Source: Orobanche coerulescens (Eukaryota > Streptophyta > Magnoliopsida > Lamiales > Orobanchaceae). Taken from it: DNA of 64,000 nucleotides. Each line of letters opens with the position of its first letter. Within the stretch, counting starts at the first letter, position 1. Made by a program: the position numbers and the translations under genes. Under the pieces are notes generated by a model that was given only the letters and a program-made list of their open reading frames with translations, made no database searches and was not told where the DNA came from. The stretch covers positions 84,549,644 through 84,613,643 of the forward strand of contig CM065809.1 of the NCBI GenBank assembly GCA_033398695.1. Reading direction: 5' to 3'. Below are positions 9,912 to 21,860 of this stretch, piece after piece.

Positions 9912-10826
9912 TAGGGGTGTTCATAAGCGGGTACCCGGCTTTTCAGGTACCCACTTTTTCGAGTACCCGGAACTCCGGGTACCTATTTAGGCGGCTCATG
10001 GCCCGGCCCATAAAATCTGGGTACCCGCTTTTTCGGGTACCCGAGTTTTTTTTAATCACATATATTCTTATTAATAATTATATATTTATGTTTTTTTTGC
10101 TATATTTTTTTCAACTTTTAGTTCAACAAAAATATTTAATTTTTAAATTAGCAAGAATTGATTCTATTTTGAAGTCATGCTTTATGATTAAATCAAATAT
10201 TAAGAAATTTGAACTTTAATTTAATTTATTTGCTCGATTTATTTCTATAAAAAAATCTAAATTAAAAGTAATAAAATTATTTACAATAATTATAACATTC
10301 ATTTTATCATCATTGGTTCTAACATATTAAGATATTATATGAGACATTTAATCTATTAACTTTGAAATTAGACTACCATATTATATTAATACATACTCAC
10401 TTTTGTAATTTTGGTGTCATAATTTAAAATAGTTAGTGAGATTTAAATTATAAACAAATATGATTCATGAAAATAAATAAATTAGAGCATAAGATTAATA
10501 TGGACCGAATTTACATATGTATTGTAATGTTAATATTATTAAAATGTAAGTAAATACATACTAATTCTATACATAATTTTTAAAATGGGTAAATAAAATA
10601 TGTAGTGAGAAAATAAAAAAAATACAAAAAAAAGTTATCGGGTCGGCGGGTACTAGATAATTTTATTTGGCCGGCCCATTACCCGGCCCGATAACTCACA
10701 TAATTAACGGGCCGGGTACCCGGCCCGTTAAATCCGGGTAATTAAGAAAATTACCCGGTAAAAATTTTCCGGGTAGTCGAGTAATTGGGCCGGGTCAGCT
10801 GGGTCGGCTAGTTTTGAATACCCCTA
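9912..10826. mobile_element. hAT-like non-autonomous DNA transposon (915 bp)
   Basis: The ends are imperfect inverted repeats, TAGGGGTGTTCA on the left and TGAATACCCCTA on the right. A perfect 8-bp duplication CTTATGAC flanks it (9904-9911, 10827-10834), the hAT signature. The subterminal zones (9938-10050 and 10636-10805) are packed with GGGTACCCGG-type palindromes and GGCCGGGT-type repeats, while the middle 600 bp is very AT-rich with no transposase. It is a MITE-like derivative needing a transposase in trans. Confidence 0.88.
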
Positions 10827-11127
10827 CTTATGACTGCTTGATGGGTTGGTCTAGGGACTAGGTACAAAACATTATTTCTTTCGAAACCATTGAGTTCTTC
10901 TTCCATAGAAGTGATCCAGTGAGAATTATTAAGAGCTTCATTGGTCGAAACAAATATTGAGCTAGGAATACAGCTAGCATGCACATGGCAAGTCTCCTAA
11001 GTTCAGCTTGGGATTTCCATACATGATATTAAGACTTTTAAGAACTGGATTCTTTATCTTCTTATGCACAAAGTACAGTTCCTTGTGTACTCTATATTTT
11101 TCTTCGGGTGGACATACCAGTATCAAT
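10827..11127 (-). pseudogene. D reverse transcriptase N-terminal piece and linker
   Basis: This piece matches E at about 46915-47200: the poorly conserved start of RT and the linker between integrase and RT, with blocks around AGGAATACA, CACATGGCAAGTC and TACAGTTCCTTGTGTACTCT. 10827-10834 is the hAT TSD and 11123-11127 is the left TCAAT duplication of the B/C array. The coding frame is not continuous. Confidence 0.78.
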
Positions 11128-13016
11128 TGTGGGATTCGGTGATTAAAATCGAGATACGCAGTGGAAAAATAAACCGGTCCCACCGGATAAAACCAAACCC
11201 CCAAAACGGACCGATCAAGCATCGTATAAACGAATAAAAAAATAACGAGGATGATAATCAAAGAATACTTACCCTCGTAGTCCTTTGATAATATAATATT
11301 CGAAGGAAAAACCCGAGCAAGCCTTTTCCTGATTACCGACACGAACACGAATCCAATTCGTTGTAGCTTTTTGAATGAGCCAACACCGAAAATGCCGAAT
11401 GTCACACGTTGGATATTGATCGGAAAAATAGCATGTCAATTCGTTCTCAAAGAACACGGCTAGGAATCGACACATTATTTTTCTTCTCTTCTTCCTTTTC
11501 TTTCTCTCAAAGATGAACAAGAAAAATAAATTTTCTCCCTCCAACCTTAGCTCATGGCTGATGCCTGATCTTTAAGGTGTATGTTTATGTGTTTTTCTTC
11601 TCACACCATAATGATAAATCATATCATTATATAGAGATGAGATCAAAATGATGAGATATCAAATCTTATTCTTTTGTCCTCAATCCATTAAATAATTAAA
11701 CACACCACACACACCACATGGAAGGAAAATGGGGGCTACATTGTTTGGTGAAAAAACGAGCCTAGCCACTCGGTTCGTGTACCGGACGTTCGCGTGTCTA
11801 GTCCATTAAATACACTTCGTTTTATCCCAAATGTATTTATACTTAATTAATTAATCCAATTAATTAATTTTATCAAATACAAAATTATAATAATATATTT
11901 CCAAGAAATAATTATTTATGAATTAAATTAATCACCCTGTAATTAATTTCAATTCACTACACCGCATGATTTATCGAATAAATCAAATTAGATATCTAAT
12001 ATCCAATATTAATGAAGAGATAGTAAATACATATTTATCCATCAAATGTTCTTGTGCGCGACTCCATAAGTCCCTCTTAGTCGTCAATGGGAGGAACCAA
12101 GGAGTACGGGTAATGCTTAGCCAGTTTAGTACTTCGTACCGTAACCCAACTAAGAACGAATGATCGGATCATTCAAAAACCATTATGTCGTGAATACCGT
12201 ATACGTATAAACCCTTCAATCATATGTCCCGGTCAATTATTAGGGTCACGGTAAAGTCAAACCCTACCGTAACTTGACTCTATGCTTTCTGTTAATGCAA
12301 ACCAAGATCATCGAGCACTCATGTATCAAATACAACTAGCTCTAAATGCTTTGGCCAAAGACTTATGATCTCATTTGCCATTAATTGCATTGGACATCTA
12401 CCTGCTCACTTACAGGAGAAAGAATTCTATCTTGGTATTCAGTAGAGACTTCTACTTGTATTCAGTAGACCCCACCTACCGGCGATTGGATCGAACTACT
12501 CTAATGACAAACTTAATGTCACAAGCACATATCCTACTGAAACCTCAAGTCAAAGGTCCATGTATACCTATCACAACCTTTCGATTCAGTCTTGACAAAT
12601 CCTGAGTGATATCCATGTGACCGAATCGAGGTGAGTCATGTTCGAGTATACTAATATCATTAGCATACCTATAACGTGTGCTCCCAATAACTCTCAGTGA
12701 ATACAGGCACTCTACATGTCAAAGTACACGTTATACAAATCTTGGCTAAACTTAATGCCCAATTAAGTTTTATCAACTTGCGAACTTAGTTAAGCATTCG
12801 AGCTCTAAACACTTCCAGTGCCTATCTCCTTATCTATATAAGGAGTAGAATGTTCGCTCTCAAATGTAAGGACTATTATTCTATATACCAAATCACAATG
12901 CCAGTGATATACAATCATATAGAAATAATAATTGCATTATTAAATATTCATAATTACAATACAAATGCTCTCACTCTCTCTTCCTCTGAGTGGCATTCGA
13001 GGGTATATTCCTAACA
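11128..13016 (-). repeat. LTR 1 of the B/C array (3' LTR of B, 1889 bp)
   Basis: It starts TGTGGGATTCGG (one T shorter than the other copies, TGTTGGG) and ends CTAACA. A minus-strand TATATAA near 11628 is a likely promoter TATA. Compared with the other two it lacks a roughly 25-bp stretch near 12460 (the TTGCCCACTAAATTG region). Confidence 0.9.
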
Positions 13017-13031
13017 ATCTCCCACTTGCAC
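13017..13031 (-). other. Polypurine tract of copia B
   Basis: ATCTCCCACTTGCAC directly follows the LTR; the minus strand reads GTGCAAGTGGGAGAT. Confidence 0.78.
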
Positions 13032-14640
13032 TCAATGCCACAAAATATGGTATCTAATACCCATACTTTCCAGATGTCTCTCTAAGACCTTCTGAGATAG
13101 TGGCTTGGTAAGCGGATCAGCAATGTTATTTGCTGTGTCTACTCTCTGCAATATAATATTCCCTTCCTTAACCATTTCTCTAACAAAATGATATTTTCTC
13201 GCAATATGTTTGGTATTGTGGTGAGCCCTAGGCTCCTTAGCCTGTGCAACAGCTCCATAGTTGTCACAAAACAGCATCACATGCTTCTCCGCATTAGGAA
13301 CCACTTAAAGTTCCTCAGTGAACTTCTTAATCCAAAAAGCTTCTCTAGCAGCCTCCGTGGCTGCCTGATATTCGGAATCTCATGTAGAGATAGCAGTCAA
13401 ACTTTGCTTGGCACTTCTCCAAAAAACTGCCCCAACATTCAGAGTGAAGATATACCCTGATGTGGACATCTAAGCATCCATGTCCCCCGAAAAATCTGAG
13501 TCTATATAACCCATCACTCTAAGTTCTCCACCGCCGTATGTAAGAACCAAGTCTTTAGTGCTCCTAAGGTACTTAAGAATGTTCTTTACAGCAGTCCAAT
13601 GTTTCTGCCCTATATTTGACTGAAACTGACTAACTACGCTCACAACATAGGCGATGTCCGGTCTAGTGAAAATCATAGCGTACATGAGGCTACCTACTTC
13701 CGAAACATAGTGTACCTTGCTCATTTCCTTTCTGTCTTCCTCACATTGAGGACACATCTCTAGGGAAAGTTTTGCACCATATTGCATAGGTTGAAACCAT
13801 CTTTTAGAATCTTCCATCCTAAATCATTTCAGGATATTTTCTATGTAGAGGGCTTGAGAAAGACCTAACATTCTTTTCGCTCTATTCCGGTAGAGGCGAA
13901 TACCCAAAATGTAGGTAGCTTCTCCCAAGTCTTTCATGGATAACTCTTTAGAAAGCTAAGCTTGCACAGAACTGAGCATTCCTACGTCGTTTTCTATAAG
14001 TAGAATGTCATTTACATATAGTATTAGGAACGCAATTTTGCTCCCACTAACCTTCTTGTAAATATAGGCCTTCTCTTCCTTTTGGACAAAATCAAACTCT
14101 TTGACTGTCTTGTTAAAATAAAGATTCCAACTCCGTGAAGCTCGCTTCAGTCCATAAATGGCACGTTGAAGTTTACATACTTTATAAATATTGGTTTGAG
14201 ATATGAATCCCTTAGGTTGTTCCATGTAAATCTCCTCCTCGATAAATTCATTTAGGAATGCCATTTTCACATCCATTTGCCATATTTCATAATATAAGTG
14301 GGTTGTTATGGCAAGCATCATGCGAATAGACTTAATCATAGCTACATGCGAGAAGGTCTTGAAGTAATCGATTCCTTCTCTTTGGGAATAACCCTTTGCC
14401 ACAAGCCTGGCCTTATAGGTATCAACCTTGCCATCTCCATCAGTCTTTGTTTTACAGATCTATTTATTTCCAATAAGCACTATGCCTTTAGGACGATCTA
14501 CGAAAGTCCAGACCTGATTAGCATGCATTGAGTCTATCTCAGCTTCCATAGCTTCTTGCCACTTGGTGGAGTCAACATCTACCATCGCTTGGTCGTATGT
14601 AGAAGGATCATTCTCTTGACTACTTTCTGTCATCTCATGG
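13032..14640 (-). pseudogene. B reverse transcriptase and RNase H, catalytic site mutated
   Basis: Right to left: VDVDSTKWQEAMEAEIDSMH and FVDRPKGIV (14480-14610), KGYSQREGIDYFKTFS (14350-14400), MDVKMAFLNEFIEEEIYMEQ (14220-14280), and the catalytic motif at 14007-14018, which reads YVND, so the first Asp is Asn. Then come FSMKDLG-type sequence, VSEVGSLMYAMIFTRPDIAY (13640-13720), SDFSGDMDA and the RNase H C-terminus KHIARKYHFVREM (13150-13220). Stops include Trp-to-TAG at 13956-13958 and Arg-to-TGA at 13824-13826, both shared with C. Confidence 0.88.
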
Positions 14641-15480
14641 TCATCCAGTTCCTCTTGATGCAGATATCCATACCTCTCAGGTAATTGAGAAATTCTACTA
14701 GAATTTCTAGGTTGTGTTTGTATTTCAAAAGGTTCGGTTCTAATATCTTGCACAGGTGTCTCATTTGGTGTTTCTTTTATTTCTTCCAAAAAAATATTTC
14801 TACTTTAGTCTTCTTGACATAAGTAGGGCATCCCTAAATCCTAATGTGATTAAGACTTGGTTTCCTACCTCTCAACTTCTCATGTGGAGTCTTAGGAACG
14901 GATTTGGAAGGACATTTTTTCAAGATATGCATAGCAGTAAGGAGCACGTGACCCCACAGATAAATCGGTAGATCAGTATAGTTAAGCATGGAGCGAACCA
15001 TGTCCAACAAGGTTCGGTTCCTTCTTTCTGATACACCATTTAATTGTGGAGTAGCTGGAGGAGTGAATTGTGACACTATTCCTATTTCTTTTAAGAACTC
15101 ATCAAATTCGGTACTCATGTACTCACCACCTCGGTCTGACTGAAGAGTCTTAACACGGTTACCTGTTTGATTTTCAACTAGGGCTTTGAATTCCTTGAAT
15201 TTATCAAAAGCTTCAGACTTATGTTTCATTAAGTACACGAACCCATACCTAGTATGGTCATCACTGAATGTAATGAAATATTGAAAGCCATCTCATTCCA
15301 CTTCAAAAGGGCCACCGACGTCGGTATGGATCAATCCAAGTTTTTCAGCAGGTCTTTCAAAAGTCCCTACGAAGGGTAACTTATTCATTTTTCCTTGAAG
15401 GCAAGATTCACAAGTTGGATAGGGATCTGATCCTAATGGACCCATAAGTCCATCTTTCTCCATTTTATGAACCTTGGTCT
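14641..15480 (-). pseudogene. B integrase with internal deletion
   Basis: The integrase core is readable, with HTDVGGPF (first Asp, near 15310-15335), QSDRGGEYM (second Asp, near 15115-15145) and GVSERRNRTLLD (Glu, near 15010-15045), all three catalytic residues present. CESCLQGK of the GAG_pre-integrase domain lies near 15390-15415. After NHIRI near 14835-14850 about 160 bp present in C (22053-22210, covering the FIGYPGDSMGY region) is missing; the junction near 14800 has a short TCTAC repeat. A stop at 15293 and others close the frame. Confidence 0.86.
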
Positions 15481-15960
15481 GACCAATAAGACCAAGTCTA
15501 AGATGCCACTTAAGTGCTTGGTTTGTTTCATCCCTACCACGCTTCCTAGTTATAGTGTTCACAGTTGTTTTATTCTTTAGATTAAAATGGTATAAACCAT
15601 TTAATAATGTAGCAGTACCAACCAATTTATTTCTAAAATAAATACGACAGGACCCATCTCCAATAAAGAAGTGAAATCCCTTTCGGTCCATGACCGGAAT
15701 TGATACAATATTCTTGTGCCCCTTGGGGAAAACAAGTACATCATCTAAAGTTAGAATAAAACCATATTCTAAATCCAACATAAGGGATCCAATATCAGAA
15801 TCCTCGAAACTATGCCCACTTCCGACGGTGACCATCAACTCCCCTGAATCCAGCTTCCTACTTCGTTCCATATCCTGATTCATTGTACAAATGTGAGAAC
15901 TCGCACCAGAATCAAGTACCCAATAAGTAGAATATATAGTTACACAATAATTTGTTTCTA
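15481..15960 (-). pseudogene. B aspartic protease and GAG_pre-integrase
   Basis: This is the central part of a 264-residue open stretch (15293-16087). The protease active site WVLDSGASSHICT lies near 15885-15930 with Trp and Asp intact, followed by VTVGSGHSFEDSDIGSLMLD, LTLDDVLVFPKGHKN and IPVMDRKGFHFF. The GAG_pre-integrase start (KWHLRLGLIGQTKVHKM) is near 15455-15510. This is the best preserved protease in the window. Confidence 0.86.
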
Positions 15961-16801
15961 AAACCAGTAGTTCCGTACCTGAAGGCGTATTACGGTCAAG
16001 TTTTGGACAGTACCTCTTCCATTGGCCTAGCTCACTGCAGTTGAGGCATACATCCATTTTCTTGTCCCCCTTTCTCTTTTGAACCATTGGGGCCTTGCCC
16101 TTTCACTTATCGATATTGGCTATTGGACCTAACTACTTTTTGTTCTTATTCTTGGACTTTCAACTCCCATAAGAAATGACAAGTGCAGGTTCCTTTCCCT
16201 TTGTCTTCTTTTAAGACTGTACAATCGTCAGTTTGTTCATTAGCCCAGCTAAGTTACATGCAATCTCATTACAGTTGAAGTTCATGAAAAATTGGGAAAA
16301 GGAGTCAGAAAGTAACTGCAGGATAAGGTCAGTTTGGAGAGATGCATGCATCTGAAAATCAAGAGCTTCCAATCTCTCAATCATCGAGATCATCTTGAGG
16401 ACATGGTCCCCAACCCTCTCTCCTTCCTTCATCCTGGCGCCGAATAATTGCATCGATATCTCATATATAGCAGTTCGGATATGCTCTCCATAGAGCTCAG
16501 CCAGGTGCGCTAAGATGGCTCTCGAAGACGTCACCTTTTCATGGGCACGTTGAAGCTCATTAGTCATTGAGTCTAACATGTACCCGCGCACTCTTACGTC
16601 GTCTTTTACCCATTTCTCATGGGCATAGATATCTTTCTGATTGGCTCGGGTTCTTGCAGGAGCCGCTGGGATGTCCGCCTCCAAGACATATCCCAGCATT
16701 TCCATAGTTAGAACAATCCCCAAGTTCTGAAGCCAGTCCACATAGTTCGGACCAATTAGGACGTTCTTTTCAAGTAGTATAGCGAGTGGGTTCGTTGTCA
16801 T
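15961..16801 (-). pseudogene. B gag (UBN2-type)
   Basis: The start is taken at the ATG 16799-16801 (MTTNPLAILLEKNVL), not the upstream ATG at 16843, because A and C begin the same way. UBN2 blocks AIYEISMQLFGARMKEGERVGD and LQLLSDSFSQFFMNFNCNEIA follow to a stop at 16211. Further stops occur before the zinc knuckle CLNCSELGQWKRYC (near 16015-16060), whose His is Gln. Confidence 0.86.
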
Positions 16802-18338
16802 ATTGAGAGTTTTGTTAAATGCAGAGAATAATTTAAGATTCATTAGTGATTGTTTAATTATGATTCGAGTAAATAATTTAAGGACTTTCTTTATTCATAA
16901 CTCGGCTCCCACTATTTTATCGGTATTTGCACACTCCCATGTGAAATCCAGAAGTCACAATTGACTTGATAGTGGTGATCGATTTCTTTACAAAGTTTAA
17001 TAGAGGGCAACCCATACAGTTTCTATTATATCATTCTTTATAAAGTGGTATCTAACACCAACCCATCATGTATGATTCGATCTTCTTTTACCCGTAGTTC
17101 ACTTGCCCTCAACCCATTCGGTTTCTATGGCTCGCTGAACTATCTAAGTTTAAACCGTCAACTCCTATTAGTCTGACAATTGAATCTTACCCGGCAACAC
17201 ATACGGTGGTTTCTAGAGGTTTGATTTGTCACAACCAAAGGCATCTAATGCACTCTAGGAATTTATCAACCTTCCCAAAAAATATTACCCCGACATACTC
17301 GGAAGAATAATATTCCGGTTTAGATTTCAATTTTCATGAGTTTGACGGAGGGTAGGAAACCTCGTAACCTTTATAACATAGTGTTTATAAGTGGGAGTAT
17401 TACTGCGATTATATGTTACACTTCGCACATTAATCCGTTTATAAGCACGGTTTGTTGGTTTGTTTGTTTGTCATACAATATGAAAACATACACAACCTAA
17501 AACTAACAACATGCAGTTCATGGACCGTTCCTAGAACAAAAACATCGTAATCTAATTACATGTCTTCGGTCTTGAATCTTCGTCTTCTCGAACGGATCTC
17601 CCTCCGGTCTTCGTCATTACATATAAATTTTACATTTGAAAAATTGCATCCTATACAAATTTTCTAGTAAAATAAATAGGCTCAAAATGGCCCTTACAAC
17701 CCAATCGAACAAAATCTAGGCCCATGAACTACATCCCCATTCAAAATTAATGCACCAATTGTATAAAAAATTAATCCAACAATTAGAATTAATCCAATTA
17801 ATTCACATAATCGTTAATTTTAATTTGTTTCGGACAAAATAAATATTTTATTAAATTAATTCACTTAAAAATAAAATTACCATAATTATAATTTAGGCAA
17901 ATTAAATCCAATTTAATTTGCGGGAAATTAATTTACCGAACGAAATATAAAAATATAGTCGGAAAACACAAAGCTGTGCAACCGCGGCCGGCGGCTACCT
18001 AGCCAGTGAGCATCCCGGCCGATCTTGGCGCGCCTACCGCCTCTCGGCAGATAGCTTCTTGCCGGCGATCTGGCACCCGAGATGCCGTGTCCAGCCAGTT
18101 TTCTGGCTCGTCTTTTCCGTCCCGAATCCAAAAATAATATTTTATCTAATTTTGATATTATAATTTAAATCAGTTTTTCCAAAGAAAAATAGATTTATAT
18201 TGTATCATAAAATTATGAAAGATAAATTTTAGATGAACAATTAAACATTAACAATTAAAACAATTATGATTCCAAATCATAAAAATAATAACCAAGCATT
18301 CCAAATGCTAATATCGAATATACGATCGCATAGATCTC
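16802..18338 (-). other. Long untranslated leader of copia B
   Basis: About 1.5 kb lies between gag and the primer site with no coding frame I trust. It is very similar to C's leader and shares blocks with A's. A GC-rich core at 17978-18125 (CGGCCGGCGG, GGCGCGCC, GCCGGCGATC) is flanked by conserved AT-rich DNA and ends in GGCTCGTC. Confidence 0.6.
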
Positions 18339-18350
18339 GCTCTGATACCA
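18339..18350 (-). other. Primer-binding site of copia B
   Basis: The minus strand reads TGGTATCAGAGC, a perfect initiator-Met tRNA complement, one base from the middle LTR. Confidence 0.9.
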
Positions 18351-18351
18351 C

Positions 18352-20265
18352 TGTTGGGATTCGGTGATTAAAATCGAGATACGCAGCGAAAAAATAAACC
18401 GGTCCAAGTGGATAAAACCAAACCCCAAAAATGGACCGATCAAGCATCGTATAAACGAATAAAAAAACGAGGTTGATAATCAAAGAATACTTACCCTCAT
18501 AGTCCTTTGATAATATAATCTTCGAAGGAAAAACCCGTGCAAGCCTTTTCCCCGTTACCGACACGAACACAAATCCAATTCGTTGTAGCATGTTGAATGA
18601 TACAACACCGAAAAAGCCGAATGTCTCTACTTCACACGCATCGGATATTGATCGAAAAAATAGTATGTCAATTCGTTCTCAAAGAACACGGCTAGGAATC
18701 GACACAATATTTTTCTTCTCTTCTCTTCTTCCTTTCCTTTCTCTCTAAGATGAACGAAAAAAATAAATTTTCTCCCTCCAACCTTAGCTTATGGCTGATG
18801 GCTGATCTTTAAGGTGTATGTTTATGTGTTTTTCTTCTCACACCATAATGATAACTCATATCATTATATAATGGAGATGAGATCAAAATGATGAGATATG
18901 AAATATCATCCTTTTGTCCTCAATTCATTAAATAATTAAACACACCACACATACCACATGGAAGAAAATTGGGTGGTGGGGGGGGGGCTACATTGTTTGG
19001 TGAGAAAACGAGCCGAGCAACTCGGTTTGTATACCAGACGTTCACGTGTCTAGTCCATTAAATACACTTTGTTTTATCCCAAATGTATTTATACTTAATT
19101 AATTAATTTTATCAAATACAAAATTATAATAATATATTTCCAAGAAATAATTATTTATGAATTAAATTAATCACCCTGTAATTAATTTCAATTCACTAGA
19201 CCGCATGATTTATCGAATAAATCAAATTAGATATCTAATATCCAATATTAATGAAGAGATAGTAAATACATATTTATCCATCAAATACTCTTGTGCGCAA
19301 CTCCGTAGGTCCGTCTTAGTCGGCAATGGGAGGAACCAAAGAGTACGGGTAATGCTTAGCCAGTCTAGTACTTCGTACCGTAACCCAACTAAGAACCAAT
19401 GATCGGATCATTCAAAAACCATTATGTCGTGAATACCGTACGTATAAACCCTTCAATCATATGTCCCGGTCAAGTATTAGGGTCACGGTAAAGTCAAACC
19501 CTACTGTAACTTGACTCGATGCTTTCTGTTAATGCAAACCGAGATTATCGAGCTCTCGTGTATCAAATACAACTACCTCTAAATACTTTGGCCAAAGACT
19601 TAGTATCTCATTTGCCATTAAACGCATAGGACATCCACCTGCTCACTTACAGGAGAAAGAATTTCATCTTGGTATTCAGTAGAGACTACTTGCCCACTAA
19701 ATTGCATTTCGAGGTTGACCCCACCTACCGACGATTGGATCGAACTACTCTAATGACAAACTTAATGTCACAAGCACATATCATACTGAAACCTCAAGTC
19801 AAAGGTCCACGTATATCTATCATAACCTTTCGATTCAGTCTTGACAAACCCTGAGTGATATCCACGTGATCGAATCGAGGTGAGTCATGTTCGAGTATAC
19901 TAATATCATTAGCATACCTATAACGTGTGCTCCCAATAACTCTTAGTGAATGCAGGCACTCTACATGTCAAAGTACACGTTATACAAATCTTGGCTAAAC
20001 TTAATGCCCAATTAAGTTTTATCAACTTGCGAACTTAGTTAAGCATTCGAGCTCTAAACACTTCCAGTGCCTATCTCCTTATCTCCATAAGGAGTAGAAT
20101 GTTCGCTCTCAAATGTAAGGACTATTATTCTATATACCAAATCACAATGCCAGTCATACACAATCATATAGAAATAATAATTGCCTTTTTAAATATTCAT
20201 AATTACAATACAAATGCTCTCACTCTCTCATCCTCTAAGTGGCATTCGAGGGTATATTCCTAACA
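18352..20265 (-). repeat. LTR 2, shared by B (5') and C (3'), 1914 bp
   Basis: It begins TGTTGGGATTCGG next to B's primer site and ends CTAACA next to C's polypurine tract, so it serves both elements. No target duplication lies at either edge. A run of about nine G occurs near 18977. Confidence 0.92.
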
Positions 20266-21860
20266 ATCTACCACTTGCACTAAATGCCACAAACTATGGT
20301 ATATAATACCCATACTCTCCAGATGTCTCTCTAAGAACTTCTGAGATAGTGGCTTGGTAAGCGGATCAGCAATGTTATTTGCTGTGTCTACTCTCAGCAG
20401 TATAATATTCCCTTCCTGAACCATTTCTCTAACAAAATGATATTTTCTCACAATATGTTTGGTATTTTGGTGAGCCCTAGGCTCCCTAGCATGTGCAACA
20501 GCTCCATCGTTGTCACAAAACAGCGTCACGGGCTTCTCCGCATTAGGAACCACTTGAAGTTCCTCAGTGAACTTCTTAATCCAAAAAGCTTCTCTAGCAG
20601 CCTCCGTGGCTGCCTGATATTCGGATTCTCATCTATAGATAGCAGTCAAACTTTTCTTGGCACTTCTCCAAGAAACTGCCCCACCATTCAGAGTGAAGAT
20701 ATACCCCGATGTGGACATCTAAGCATCCATGTCCCCCGAAAAATCTGAGTCTATATAACCCATCACTCTAAGTTCTCCACCGCAGTATGTAAGAACCAAG
20801 TCTTTAGTCCTCCTAAGGTACTTAAGAATGTTCTTTACAGCTGTCCAATGTTCCTGCCCTGTATTTAATTGAAACTGACTTACTACGCTCACAACATAGG
20901 CAATGTCCGGTCTAGTGTAAATCATAGCGTACATGAGGCTACATACTGCCGAAACATAGGGCACCTTGCTCATTTCCTTTCTGTCTTCCTCACTTTGAGG
21001 ATACATCTCTAAGGAAAGTTTTGCACCATATTGCATAGGTAAAAACCCTCTTTTAGAATCCTACTTCCTAAATCATTTCAGGATCTTTTCTATGTAAAGG
21101 GCTTGAGAAAGACATAACATTCTTTTCGCTCTATCCCGGTAGAGGCGAATACCCAAAATGTAGGTAGCTTCTCCCAAGTCTTTCATGGAGAACTCTTTAG
21201 AAAGCTAAGCTTGCACAGAACTGAGCATTCATACTTCGTTTCCTATAAGTAGAATGACATTTACATATAGTATTAAGAACGCAATTTTGCTCCCACTAAC
21301 CTTCTTGTAAATACATGGCTCCTCTTCCTTTTGGACAAAATCAAACTCTTTGATTGTCTCGTTAAAATAAAGATTCCAACTCCGCGAAGCTTGCTTCAGT
21401 CCATAAATGGCACATTGAAGTTTACATACTTTATGAATATTGGTTTGAGATATGAATCCCTTAAGTTGTTCCATGTAAATGTCCTCCAAGAGAAATCCAT
21501 TTAGGAATGCCATTTTCACATCCATTTGCCATATTTCATAATCTAAGTGGGTTCTTATGGCAAGCATCATGAGAATAGACTTGATCATAGCTACATGCGA
21601 GAAGGTCTCGAAGTAATCGATTCCTTCTCTTTGGGAATAACTCTTTGCTACAAGCCTGGCCTTATAGGTATCAACCTCGCCATCTCCATCAGTCTTTTTT
21701 TTATAGATCCATTTGTTTCCAATAGGCACTATGTCCTTTAGGACGATCTACTAAAGTCCAAACCTGATTAGCATGCATTGAGTCTATCTCAGCTTCCATA
21801 TATTCTTGCCACTTGGCGGAGTCAACATCTACCATCGCTTCGTCGTATGTAGAAGGATCA
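20266..21860 (-). pseudogene. C reverse transcriptase and RNase H, catalytic site mutated
   Basis: It is parallel to B: PIGNKWIYKKKTDGDGEVDT (near 21670-21729), MDVKMAFLNGFLLEDIYMEQ (near 21480), and a catalytic motif at 21256-21267 reading YVNV, so both Asp residues are lost (the first change shared with B). VSAVCSLMYAMIYTRPDIAY (near 20910-20970), SDFSGDMDA and KHIVRKYHFVREM (20420-20480) follow. The shared stops are at 21205-21207 (Trp to TAG) and 21073-21075 (Arg to TGA). The polypurine tract ATCTACCACTTGCAC sits at 20266-20280 with one A in the C run. Confidence 0.88.

Noticed and set aside
11269..11544. Possible gene in the B/C LTR (minus, 91 residues)
   Set aside because: It is inside an LTR, is not open in the other two LTR copies, and is Lys/Arg-rich from a CTTCTT-rich stretch.
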